Part shown: in pieces, positions 19,312 to 26,685 of the stretch
Layout: each line of letters begins with the position of its first letter
How positions within the stretch are numbered: position 1 is the first letter of the stretch
NCBI RefSeq assembly: GCF_947501785.1
Contig: NZ_CANMXB010000001.1
Span: forward strand, 496,001 to 560,000
From: an uncultured Litoreibacter sp.
Lineage (GTDB): Bacteria > Pseudomonadota > Alphaproteobacteria > Rhodobacterales > Rhodobacteraceae
Length of the DNA: 64,000 nucleotides
Reading direction: 5' to 3'
Translations under genes and position numbers: made by a program
The notes under the pieces: model-generated
Seen by the model: the letters and a program-made list of their open reading frames with translations, nothing else
What the model was told of the DNA's origin: nothing
The model's database searches: none

Positions 19312-19631
19312 TTCAGCTCTCCATGTGGGGTGCTGCACAGTTTCAGGAATGTGCGATCCTCGCGCAAGATGAACTTTTCCTTCATCGCGAAATCGTAATT
19401 CTGCCGCCCCAACGGGTCGCTGGCCAGTCTGGCGCGGTACGTTTCATACGCGGACAGAGAAGGGATGTTATAGACGCCATAGGCCAGGGTGGAAGACCCT
19501 TCATGAGGGGCGTAATAGCCAACAAGATCGGCCCCGTTGCGCGGAATGGCCTGGCCCCAGGTCTGGGCATATTGCTCAAACTGCGCCGTCTTGGTTGGAT
19601 CGATTTGGTAGCGGATGAAACAGGTCAGCAT
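19308..19631 (-). CDS. NIPSNAP family protein
   Basis: 107-residue dimeric alpha-beta barrel protein. Family traits are the opening CFIRYQIDPTKTAQFEQYAQTW segment, LVGYYAPHEGSS and the YETYRARLASDP segment. Start at the ATG ending at 19631. Function unknown. First gene of a two-gene operon with the ABM protein, facing the ArsR-type regulator across an interval with three copies of a GAACTATGC motif, so probably repressed or induced by it. Confidence 0.85.
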   Translation of the reverse strand: MLTCFIRYQIDPTKTAQFEQYAQTWGQAIPRNGADLVGYYAPHEGSSTLAYGVYNIPSLSAYETYRARLASDPLGRQNYDFAMKEKFILREDRTFLKLCSTPHGELK

Positions 19632-19697
19632 TTTGTGGTCCTCAGGTTGGGTGGTGAACACCTAACAGCAATGTCGTCGTCAATGGTTCGGTCAGGG

Positions 19698-19764
19698 CCG
19701 AACTATGCGGGGTTGATTTTTCAGCGCCGCGTAGCGCATAGTTCGGCGTGAATCGAACTATGCC
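19698..19764. promoter_or_regulatory. Operator-like repeats between ArsR-type gene and NIPSNAP operon
   Basis: Three copies of one motif: CCGAACTATGCG at 19698-19709, its exact inverse CGCATAGTTCGG at 19735-19746, and CGAACTATGCC at 19754-19764, the last only 12 bases before the regulator's ATG. The arrangement suits dimer binding that controls both divergent transcripts. Inference from position and repetition. Confidence 0.6.
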
Positions 19765-19775
19765 GGGGGCTTCCT

Positions 19776-20450
19776 ATGAAAGACGGACCAGACATTGCGC
19801 AGATCGCCGCTTTGATTGGCGACCCGGGGCGCGCCAACATGCTGGCGGCATTGATGAGCGGCAAGGCTCTGACCGCGGGGGAGTTGGCGTCAGAGGCCGG
19901 GGTGCGCGGCCAGACCGCGTCCGGCCATCTGCAGCGGCTGGAAGAAGGCGGTTTGGTAAAACGCAACAAGCAGGGGCGTCATCACTATTTCCAGATCGCG
20001 GATGCGGATGTCGCCGGTGTGTTGGAGGCGCTCATGGGGTTGGCCGCCAAGAAGGGTCAACTGCGCACAAGAACAGGGCCGCGTGATCAGGAGCTGCGTT
20101 TGGCGCGGGTCTGTTACAACCATTTGGCCGGCGACATGGGGGTCGCGCTTTTTGACCGGCTGAAGGCCCGCGGCGCATTGGAAATAAGGGCTGATGGCAT
20201 TGTGCTGACCGAAAAGGGCAGGGCGCGGCTGGACGCACTGGGCGTCGAGATCGACACGAAGAGCCGCGCGCCGGAATGTCGCGAATGCCTTGATTGGTCC
20301 GAGCGCAGGTCGCATCTTGCGGGGCGCACCGGGCGGGCAATCCTGGATCACATCTATGCGCAGGGCTGGGGAAGCCGCGTTGAGGGGACCCGTATCGTGC
20401 GGTTCACCGGAACCGGCGCTGCTGCATTTGCCAAAGCCTTCACCTTCTAG
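19776..20450 (+). CDS. ArsR-type helix-turn-helix regulator
   Basis: 224 residues. Residues 8-85 form a winged helix typical of ArsR proteins (LIGDPGRANMLAALMSGKALTAGELASEAGVRGQTASGHLQRLEEGGLV region). The C-terminal half has a YNHLAGDMG segment and an ECRECLDWSERRSHLAGR segment with two cysteines two residues apart, a possible ligand or metal site. It is divergent from the NIPSNAP/ABM operon and has three operator-like repeats just upstream, suggesting autoregulation. The effector is unknown. Confidence 0.87.
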   Translation: MKDGPDIAQIAALIGDPGRANMLAALMSGKALTAGELASEAGVRGQTASGHLQRLEEGGLVKRNKQGRHHYFQIADADVAGVLEALMGLAAKKGQLRTRTGPRDQELRLARVCYNHLAGDMGVALFDRLKARGALEIRADGIVLTEKGRARLDALGVEIDTKSRAPECRECLDWSERRSHLAGRTGRAILDHIYAQGWGSRVEGTRIVRFTGTGAAAFAKAFTF

Positions 20451-20884
20451 GTGAAGGTTTCATAGAGCCTGCCGCCCATCATCAGCGTTTGCATTGTGTC
20501 TTCTGGAAGCTGTCCCAAGGACTTGAAAAGACCTATGTAATCGGGGCTGGACGCAGATCTGACGAACTTTCCGTTCTCGATCTTACGGTACAAATGAACG
20601 GTCAGCGTCGCCTCCGCATCGGTGTCGAGGCGGCGGCCGTAAACGGTGAACAGGCCTGAAATTTCTGACCCTTTGCTGATCACGTGGTCCAGGGTGAAAC
20701 GGTGCGGCCGGAAGTTGCGGCAAATGGCACTGACCATGGTCTCGTAGTCATTGGGTCGCATTTTGAGGTCGCCAGCGACGGGTGACATCTCGGTCTGGGG
20801 GCTGAAGGCGGCTTCGGCGGCTTTGAAATCCTGATCGATCCAGACTTTTTGCAGCCAATCTCTCAGGAAGTCTTCATTGGTCAT
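20447..20884 (-). CDS. SnoaL/NTF2-like protein
   Basis: 145-residue protein with the cone-shaped NTF2-like pattern: a long first helix (NEDFLRDWLQKVWIDQDFKAAEAAFSP), then strands (RFTLDHVISKGSEISGLFTVYGRR, TLTVHLYRKIENGKFVRS). Such proteins are polyketide cyclases, isomerases or simple ligand binders; no reaction can be assigned. I use the ATG ending at 20884 (MTNEDFLRDW). It converges on the ArsR-type gene with a 4-base overlap, and its upstream side is the 3' end of ssrA. Confidence 0.72.
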   Translation of the reverse strand: MTNEDFLRDWLQKVWIDQDFKAAEAAFSPQTEMSPVAGDLKMRPNDYETMVSAICRNFRPHRFTLDHVISKGSEISGLFTVYGRRLDTDAEATLTVHLYRKIENGKFVRSASSPDYIGLFKSLGQLPEDTMQTLMMGGRLYETFT

Positions 20885-20939
20885 GACGTCGGCTTTCGCG
20901 AAAAGGGGCCATGACCACGGTTTAAAACCAATAGGTAAA

Positions 20940-21290
20940 GAACCGGTAAGCGACGCTAAGCTGTTGATAAAGCGCAGGTTTCTGTTGCCAGGTACCTGCA
21001 AACCCCGCCTTAAGCGGCTAGGCCTAAGGGCTTAAGATTTCAATGTTTCGGACTGCTTACGCAGCCAGAGCCATTGGAGCTTTGTTGTCGTTTGCAACTA
21101 GCTTAAATGAACCGATAACGGTGGTATCTCACCGAGACAAAGCTAACCCCTTTAGACGTTCGTCGATCCTATTTCGACCCCAAGCTCTTCAAACGAAAGA
21201 GAAATTTGGTGGAGTCGCCGGGTACCGCCCCCGGGTCCGATCCGCTTATTACGAGCGCGTTTATGTCCATAGTCCCGAAGGACCCTTTAG
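20940..21290 (-). ncRNA. ssrA: tmRNA, circularly permuted two-piece form; tag ANDNKAPMALAA
   Basis: Rescues stalled ribosomes and adds a degradation tag. On the minus strand the acceptor piece comes first and ends in ACTCCACCA (CCA end at 21207), then an intervening segment, then the coding piece starting GGGGTCG at 21181; these ends pair as a 7-bp acceptor stem (GGGGTCG with CGACTCC, one G-T pair). A T-arm CCGGG/CCCGG lies in the acceptor piece. The tag frame runs 21095 to 21057: GCAAACGACAAC... to TAA, encoding ANDNKAPMALAA. This permuted order is the alphaproteobacterial form. Outer ends are approximate; CGCTTA near 20950 may pair with TAAGCG in the acceptor piece. Confidence 0.93.
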
Positions 21291-21318
21291 ATATAGGGAC
21301 CCCGCCCAAAGGTTGCAA
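21290..21318 (-). promoter_or_regulatory. Promoter of ssrA
   Basis: Reading the minus strand: TTGCAA at 21318-21313, a 17-bp spacer, then TATATC at 21295-21290, placing transcription start a few bases before the first hairpin of the acceptor piece. Confidence 0.6.
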
Positions 21319-21405
21319 TCACCGTGTTGCCCCTGTTTTGGGACATTTTGGGACAAAACGTTATGGGCCAAAACCCATTTTGGGACAAAATAAACTTGCC
21401 TCAGA

Positions 21406-22956
21406 TCACTCAGATATGCGGATCAGCTGCATCATCCCGTGATCTTCATGGAGCAGGATGTGGCAGTGCTGGACAAAGTCGCCGGTGAACTCCCGCAAAC
21501 GCATGCGGATTACAACATGACCCTTTGGCGGCAGCGGGACGGTGTCTAGCCAGCGGTTTGGCTCGATCGAGTCGTCGCTGATCTCGATAACTTCGAACGG
21601 GTTCACATGGATATGGAACGGGTGCATGAAATCGGACTCGTTGGTGATGACCCATTCCTCCGCGGTGCCCACCGTCATCTCGACGTCCACGCGGCCTTCT
21701 TCGAATTCCTTGCCGTTGATCAGGAAGCCGGGAAGTTTGCCCTCGCCGCGGTCTTCCATCGAATAGACGATGTTACGCGTTTCAGTTTTCTCAACTTCGG
21801 TGTCGGTGACGTTGTCGTGGGAGAAGCGCGCGTCAAAGCCTTCGGGCAGTTCGCGAATGACGACCGGCTCCTCAGACGGCAGAACTTCGTAGAAGCCGAT
21901 GGTCTCATCCTCCTTGTCGGCGTCGAACTGGCTGTGGTCGCCGACTTTGTAAATCTCGTACATGCCCGGGCCAACTTGTGGCACCAGCACGTCGACCCGG
22001 TTGCCGGGTGCAAGATCGATTGTGTCGGTGGGGCGCACAGTGCGCACCGGTATGCCGTCAAAGGCGATGGGGTGCAGATCGACGGGTCGTCCCGTGGCCA
22101 TGTCGCGCAACTGAATATGAAGGAAGTCGTGGTAGTTGGCCGCGATAAACCGCCAGCGTTCAATATCGCCGTAATTTGCCTGAAGGGTGGGGCCATGCAG
22201 GGCATTGATGGTGGTGGTCTTGTTGGGCGCGCCTGCAATATCGGCCTGGCTTTTCAGGATGCGGTTCGTTTCCTCCGGCTTGATCTGCTGGATCACCATG
22301 ACCCGTTCGGTCGCGTCGCGGATGATATCAAGCTCGTCAATGCCGCCTTCGATGATAATCGCCCCCGACATGCCTTGGGAGACCTGCGGCTCAACGGATC
22401 CATGTTTATGGGGGTGATACCAGAATGTACCACAGACATGCGTGTCAGGAATTTCGTAATAGTGATCAAACCCGCCGCCCGGCGGTATGCTGAGAAGCAC
22501 ATCGTCAGCGGGCGATTGCGGCGACACCCATAACCCGTGGGTGTGCAGGTTGGTTGTGTTCATACCATGCGGCTCGTTCATGGAGCCTGTATGGGCATGT
22601 GGTTCCGGCGGCAGGGTGTTGCGGAGCGCGATGGCCATCGTGTCGGCGGGCTTGATCCGCAAAGTGGGGCCGGTGAAGAGGCCGTCATAGGTGCGATAGC
22701 GCCGTGTTTGACCGTCCAGAAATTCTTCCCGCAGGGTGACTGTCAGTGAGGTGGAGAGATGCCCACCATCGGAGCTTTCCGAAGGTGGCTGAGAGAACGG
22801 CACGGCGTTCGGAGTGACGCTCTCTTGAACTGTTGGAATGGAAAGCGGTCTTGCCTGCGCACCGTTCGGCAGCAGTGCCGCGAGGCTGGTGGTGCCCATG
22901 AGCTGCAGCGCGGTGCGTCGTGTCAGTTTGGCCGCTTTGGAATTACTTTCTGGCAT
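21406..22956 (-). CDS. Multicopper oxidase with Tat signal
   Basis: 516-residue periplasmic multicopper oxidase (CueO/laccase-like) that would oxidise Cu(I) or phenolic/metal substrates with oxygen. All four copper motifs are present: HTHGLW, WYHPHKHG, HPFHIHVNPF and the C-terminal HCHILLHEDHGMM. The N-terminus (KLTRRTALQLMGTTSLAALLPNGAQA) is a twin-arginine signal, expected for a folded copper enzyme. I start at the ATG ending at 22956; the longer frame adds an unrelated segment. No methionine-rich insert of the CueO kind is obvious. It stands alone, upstream of ssrA on the same strand. Confidence 0.93.
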   Translation of the reverse strand: MPESNSKAAKLTRRTALQLMGTTSLAALLPNGAQARPLSIPTVQESVTPNAVPFSQPPSESSDGGHLSTSLTVTLREEFLDGQTRRYRTYDGLFTGPTLRIKPADTMAIALRNTLPPEPHAHTGSMNEPHGMNTTNLHTHGLWVSPQSPADDVLLSIPPGGGFDHYYEIPDTHVCGTFWYHPHKHGSVEPQVSQGMSGAIIIEGGIDELDIIRDATERVMVIQQIKPEETNRILKSQADIAGAPNKTTTINALHGPTLQANYGDIERWRFIAANYHDFLHIQLRDMATGRPVDLHPIAFDGIPVRTVRPTDTIDLAPGNRVDVLVPQVGPGMYEIYKVGDHSQFDADKEDETIGFYEVLPSEEPVVIRELPEGFDARFSHDNVTDTEVEKTETRNIVYSMEDRGEGKLPGFLINGKEFEEGRVDVEMTVGTAEEWVITNESDFMHPFHIHVNPFEVIEISDDSIEPNRWLDTVPLPPKGHVVIRMRLREFTGDFVQHCHILLHEDHGMMQLIRISE

Positions 22957-23104
22957 TTTGTCCCCCCTCAGGTGCCTAAATCCGTCGCCGCTCTGGTTCG
23001 GATCCTTTGCTGTGGTGCAAATGGCCCGTACCGCGCGGAAAAAACTCAATAAGGAAAAGACTAGCGCCGGGCCTGTATCCAAACAAGGTAGGGGGGCTTG
23101 GGTT

Positions 23105-23434
23105 TCAATCCACCAACTGCAACGGCACCGTGATGTCGTCGCCGCTGTCGGCGGGGATGGATTGGGTGGTGATCATGTCGCCGAGCTGGATGTCGGGGCC
23201 GCCGTGTTTGGCCAGATGCGCCTTGATCGTGGCGGCGGGGGCGACGTGGGGGACGTCGATCTCGAAGGGCAGGGTCTCGGAGGACGCGTCGAAATTGTCG
23301 GGGATCGTGGCCACCACCTTGGCCACATCGACCGAGCGATCGCCCAGCCGCGACGTGTCCTGCAGCGTGATGGTGACGTCCTGACCGGGTTCGACCGCGT
23401 CCGGGTTTTCAAATGTCAGGTGTCCACGAATCAT
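23105..23434 (-). CDS. YbaY/YscW-like beta-rich protein
   Basis: 109 residues resembling the YbaY/YscW-type domain: GHLTFENPDAVEPGQDVTITLQDTSRLG, then FEIDVPHVAPAATIKAHLAKHG, matching the family pattern of a strand, 'v.v.L.D.S', and a late 'y.i.A.i'. No signal peptide or lipobox is present, unlike the usual lipoprotein members. Last of four same-strand genes headed by an astacin protease, 80 bases after the acidic protein. Function unknown. Confidence 0.6.
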   Translation of the reverse strand: MIRGHLTFENPDAVEPGQDVTITLQDTSRLGDRSVDVAKVVATIPDNFDASSETLPFEIDVPHVAPAATIKAHLAKHGGPDIQLGDMITTQSIPADSGDDITVPLQLVD

Positions 23435-23514
23435 GCGGGCCTCGGGGCTGGAATGTTGGATGCCGCCCGGCGCGGCGTGTGTGTGCGCGCGCCGGGCGGC
23501 GGGGTTGCTTTCAG

Positions 23515-23835
23515 TTACGGATCGGGTGGCGGAGGGGCTTCTTCCTCCACATCACCGTCGCCTTGATCGTCCTCATCGTAATCGTCGTCGCCGTCCATGT
23601 CACCATGGCCCGGAGGAGCGGCTGCTGTCGAACCCTCATCCGCGCCCGCCGACAGGTCGTCGTCGCCCCCGATGGCAGGTGGGGGAGGCGCACCGGCATC
23701 GGAGGAAACGTCGTCGCCCGCGGACATATCGCCGTCCAGAGGCGGGGGGATGGTGGCGTCATTGCCGAGATCAAAGCTCTGCGCCGCGCTTGCGCCGTCG
23801 CCTAAGCTGACGGTCACTGTAATGTTGTCTGACAT
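23515..23835 (-). CDS. Acidic, proline-rich disordered protein
   Basis: 106 residues from the second of two adjacent ATGs (MSDNITVTVSLGDG), chosen because GGAGA lies 8 bases before it. After a short strand-like N-terminus the protein is low-complexity: runs of Asp, Gly, Ala and Pro (for example DGDDDYDEDDQGDGD and PPPPDP at the end). It should be disordered and could bind calcium or act as a spacer or carrier. It starts 21 bases after the stop of the small astacin-tail-like protein, so it is likely in the same operon. No family recognised. Confidence 0.6.
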   Translation of the reverse strand: MSDNITVTVSLGDGASAAQSFDLGNDATIPPPLDGDMSAGDDVSSDAGAPPPPAIGGDDDLSAGADEGSTAAAPPGHGDMDGDDDYDEDDQGDGDVEEEAPPPPDP

Positions 23836-23856
23836 CATATTTCTCCAATCCGCGCC

Positions 23857-24078
23857 TTAGCGCATCACCACGCGTTCGATGACGTTGTTGGCGATGTAGA
23901 CATCGACCCGCTTGCCGCCCGCGCGCGCCGCATTCAGCGCGGTGAAGACGTTGGACACCCCGTCCTTCTGGCCGGTTTTCACCTTCTTCCAGCCGGAGAT
24001 GCCGCTGATGATCGCCCAGCAGTTCTGCGCCTGCGAGGTCGAGTAGGTGCGTGTCACGGTTTTGTTGTTATTCCACAT
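23857..24078 (-). CDS. Small protein homologous to the C-terminal domain of the adjacent astacin
   Basis: 73 residues. Residues 8-73 align without large gaps to residues 279-343 of the protease encoded next door: shared R.Y, NCW, GW, DG.SNVF, GK.V..Y and a final R..M. About 20 of 64 positions match by eye, so it is a diverged stand-alone copy of that tail domain. It has no signal peptide and no catalytic motif. Being 54 bases after the protease stop, it is probably co-expressed and may compete with, shield or extend the tail. Domain name unknown to me. Confidence 0.75.
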   Translation of the reverse strand: MWNNNKTVTRTYSTSQAQNCWAIISGISGWKKVKTGQKDGVSNVFTALNAARAGGKRVDVYIANNVIERVVMR

Positions 24079-24132
24079 GGTCGTAATCCTTCTTGAAAAT
24101 GTATTTTGGTAAAAATGGTGGTGTGGCCGGGC

Positions 24133-25164
24133 CTAGACCATCTGGGCCCGGTAGATGGTGCTGCCGTTCTTATAGAGCGACACCTTCTTGCCGAAGGCCG
24201 CCGCAAAGCAGCACAGATCGAAGACGTTTGAGCAGCCGTCCTCGGTCTTGGGGTCGATGCGCAGCCAGCCCTTGCCCTGCGGGGCCACCCAGCAGTTCTT
24301 GTGGCCATGCGTGGCGTAGACCCGCGCGATGTTCACCGTCTCCCACAGCTGGTAGATGCTGTGGATGGCGGCCACATCGCCCGGGCTGAGCCCGTTGCGC
24401 TGCCCCAGCGTCTTGCCGGGCGGGATGCTTTCGATGGTCGGCTGCCCGTTCTTGGAGAACGCGTAGCGGCCATAATGCATGATTGACCCGTAATCATAGG
24501 CGCCCACGTCATCGCCGTCGGCGATGTGCTGGTTGAAGTTATGCTCCTTGCCAGCGGTGATGTTTTGCCAGTTGATCTTGACCTTGGAGTTGCGGTCCTC
24601 GCGGCTTTGCTCGTGCCACAGGCCGAAGGCGTGCCCGATCTCGTGGATCGTCGCACCCAGGCCGCAACCCGGGGCCAGGCCAATGTCCTGCCGCCCGCCT
24701 TGCCTGCCCACCATGGACCAACAGCCCGTCGCGGTGCGGAAGCGCACGTAGTCGGGATATTGCGACGCATTGGCCGACGTGCGTTTCACGAAATTGACGC
24801 CCGTCTTCTGCTTCCAGTGGGCAATCGCATCGGTGACGCGCTTCTGGTTGGTCAGCCCGGAGTGGATTTCGTAGGGCATAGTGGCGTTGGGCCAGCGGCG
24901 GTTTGCACCGGTGATGACCACGCCGTGGGCGACGTCGGTGTCTGCGCCCTCGGCTTCTATGGCCTCCTTGGCGGCGGCGGTTGTGGCCTCCACCTCGTCG
25001 ACCGTGCCGAGCACGATGCACCCTTCGAACACCGCAAGCCCGTCAACGGCTGCGTATTGCACCGTTCGGTTCTTGAAGTTTTCCCCGGAAATGATGCCGG
25101 TCCTGACGTCGTCGCTTTCCAGCATGACATCACAACCACATCCAGTCTTGCCTTCATCAGACAT
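24133..25164 (-). CDS. Astacin-type (M12A) zinc metalloprotease with extra C-terminal domain
   Basis: 343-residue metalloprotease. The astacin zinc motif is complete, HEIGHAFGLWHEQSR with His174, Glu175, His178 and His184, and the Met-turn SIMHYG is at residues 227-232 with Tyr231. Residues 1-85 precede the catalytic domain like a propeptide and contain Cys9 and Cys11 (GCGCD), which could serve as a cysteine switch as in some bacterial astacins (inference). Residues 279-343 are an added tail domain with NCW and DGCSNVF motifs. No Sec or Tat signal is visible from the ATG ending at 25164, so export is unexplained. It heads a four-gene run. Confidence 0.88.
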   Translation of the reverse strand: MSDEGKTGCGCDVMLESDDVRTGIISGENFKNRTVQYAAVDGLAVFEGCIVLGTVDEVEATTAAAKEAIEAEGADTDVAHGVVITGANRRWPNATMPYEIHSGLTNQKRVTDAIAHWKQKTGVNFVKRTSANASQYPDYVRFRTATGCWSMVGRQGGRQDIGLAPGCGLGATIHEIGHAFGLWHEQSREDRNSKVKINWQNITAGKEHNFNQHIADGDDVGAYDYGSIMHYGRYAFSKNGQPTIESIPPGKTLGQRNGLSPGDVAAIHSIYQLWETVNIARVYATHGHKNCWVAPQGKGWLRIDPKTEDGCSNVFDLCCFAAAFGKKVSLYKNGSTIYRAQMV

Positions 25165-25471
25165 ACCAAATTCCTTTGCAAAAATGACTTTTTCAAATTG
25201 GTCTTCTACGCCGCTTAAAAATAAATGCGACGGTGGGATCGTACCACAAATCAAGCGTTTTTCAAAATCGGCAGGAGCGCCTGCGACCGGATCGCGGACG
25301 CGGGTCGCGCGGCGGCGCTCGCGCGCGAGACGGCGCATTCGAATTGGAAATCAGGTGGTTAGAAGCAGGTGTTGGCAGCGCAAGTTATTTCGGCGAAAAA
25401 CTGCGCGCCCGGGGGCTGGCTGCCCGCAATCGGAGCATGGCGACCGCCCCGAAAGGCGGCCGCCTGAACGC
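25165..25471. other. 307-bp interval between the astacin and solute-binding-protein genes
   Basis: I see no convincing gene. The left part, just upstream of the astacin gene, is relatively AT-rich and presumably carries its promoter; the middle is very GC-rich and low in information. A short GC hairpin at about 25442-25461 without a T-tract lies after the solute-binding-protein stop and may be a weak terminator. Confidence 0.5.
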
Positions 25472-26521
25472 TTAGAATCCGGCTTTGATTCGCTCGAAAT
25501 CCTTGATCATGGCTTCACGCAACGCGTTGTCCATCGGCAGCTGCGCCAGCTGCGGGGCGGAGATGTCGTTGAGGCCCACTTCGGTCAGCGTGTCCTCACC
25601 AAACGTCCCCATGGCGGCAGTGTTGGAGTGGCCGTAGCCCCATTCATTGACGATGTAGTCAGCGGTTTCCTGAGACAGGAAGCTTTCGATGAAGTCATGC
25701 GCCTTGTCCTCGGACCCGGGGCCGTCCTTGAGGTTCACATAGCCGCAGAACCAGCTGGACGAGCCTTCTGCCGCCTCGCGCTGGAAGCCGACCTTGTAGT
25801 CGTCGCCGACCATCTGCACCGGGGTTTCATTCCAGGACCAGGCGATTTGCACTTCGCCCGTGGCCATCAACTGTGCCAGCTCAGCGCCATCGGCCCAATA
25901 GGCGCGGGCATTGGCGTGGGCCTTGCGCAGCCAGTCGGAGGCTTTCTTGAAATCTTCCTCGGTCGCTTTGGTCCAATCTGGAGTTCCGGTCGCCAGATAG
26001 GCAAGCGCATAGGCGTCATCGACATTGTCGGGCAGCGAGGTGCGGCCTGCGTATTTCGGATCGAGGAAGACCTGCAGGGAGGCCACATCTTCGGCAGGCA
26101 CGTCTTCGCTGAGATAGGCGATGCCGGTCATGCCGAGATCGGCTGGGATGAAATAGACCTCCCCGTCGCGCACGAAGGTCGGGTCGGTTTTGTAGAGATC
26201 GGCCAGCGTGTCGTAGCTGGGGATTTTCGAGATGTCCCAAGGCTCCAAAAGACCCGCCTGGAACCATTTATCCACCGATTGCGAGCAGGGGTGGGCCACA
26301 TCGGCCTTGAAGCCGGAGCGCAGCTTTTGGAACGCCTCTTCTTCCTCACCGAAGAATGCGTAAGTCGGGCCAGAGCCGTGCTTTTCGGCGTATTTGATGA
26401 AGAAGCCTTCTTCCTCGTAGCCGGACCAGTCGAAGACCAGAAGGTCCGGGTCGGCGGCGAAAGCGGTGGTGGTGGTAAGCGCGAGCGCGGCGGTGCCCAG
26501 CAATTTGGTGATGTGGTTCAT
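25472..26521 (-). CDS. Extracellular solute-binding protein, polyamine (PotD/PotF) type
   Basis: 349-residue periplasmic binding protein with a clear Sec signal (MNHITKLLGTAALALTTTTAFAAD; cleavage after AFA). After it, LLVFDWSGYEEEGFFIKYAEKHG is the typical start of spermidine/putrescine-type binding proteins, and PCSQSVDKW, LPDNVDDAY and WSWNETPVQM follow the family layout. Start at the ATG ending at 26521. No permease or ATPase genes are next to it, so the transporter must be elsewhere or the protein is an orphan. The neighbouring GntR-type gene is on the same strand. Confidence 0.88.
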   Translation of the reverse strand: MNHITKLLGTAALALTTTTAFAADPDLLVFDWSGYEEEGFFIKYAEKHGSGPTYAFFGEEEEAFQKLRSGFKADVAHPCSQSVDKWFQAGLLEPWDISKIPSYDTLADLYKTDPTFVRDGEVYFIPADLGMTGIAYLSEDVPAEDVASLQVFLDPKYAGRTSLPDNVDDAYALAYLATGTPDWTKATEEDFKKASDWLRKAHANARAYWADGAELAQLMATGEVQIAWSWNETPVQMVGDDYKVGFQREAAEGSSSWFCGYVNLKDGPGSEDKAHDFIESFLSQETADYIVNEWGYGHSNTAAMGTFGEDTLTEVGLNDISAPQLAQLPMDNALREAMIKDFERIKAGF

Positions 26522-26599
26522 GAAATGCCCTCCCAGGCGGCATGGTGGTTTTGCTGGCGGAAAGGCTACGGATTGGGGCGACGTTGGACAAGAGTTTCT

Positions 26600-26683
26600 T
26601 GGGGTTTCGCCGTGCTTTGCACGGCGATCCGCTGGGGGCGCTGCCCCCAGACCCCCGAGGTATTTTTGAAACAATGATGGAAC
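26600..26683. repeat. Dispersed intergenic repeat, copy A
   Basis: Composite of small hairpins (CGCCGTG/CACGGCG; TGGGGGC/GCCCCCA) followed by ACCCCCGAGGTATTT and GAAACAATGATGG. The core from 26633 closely matches copy B at 31639-31688; copy C at 42577-42609 shares the right half. Confidence 0.6.
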
Positions 26684-26685
26684 GG

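Noticed and set aside
21043-21393. 116-codon plus-strand frame
   Set aside because: Lies across the tmRNA gene on the other strand, whose stem, CCA end and tag account for the sequence.
24881-26677. 598-codon frame opposite the astacin start and the binding-protein gene
   Set aside because: Spans two genes with clear signal peptide and catalytic motifs on the other strand; shadow frame.
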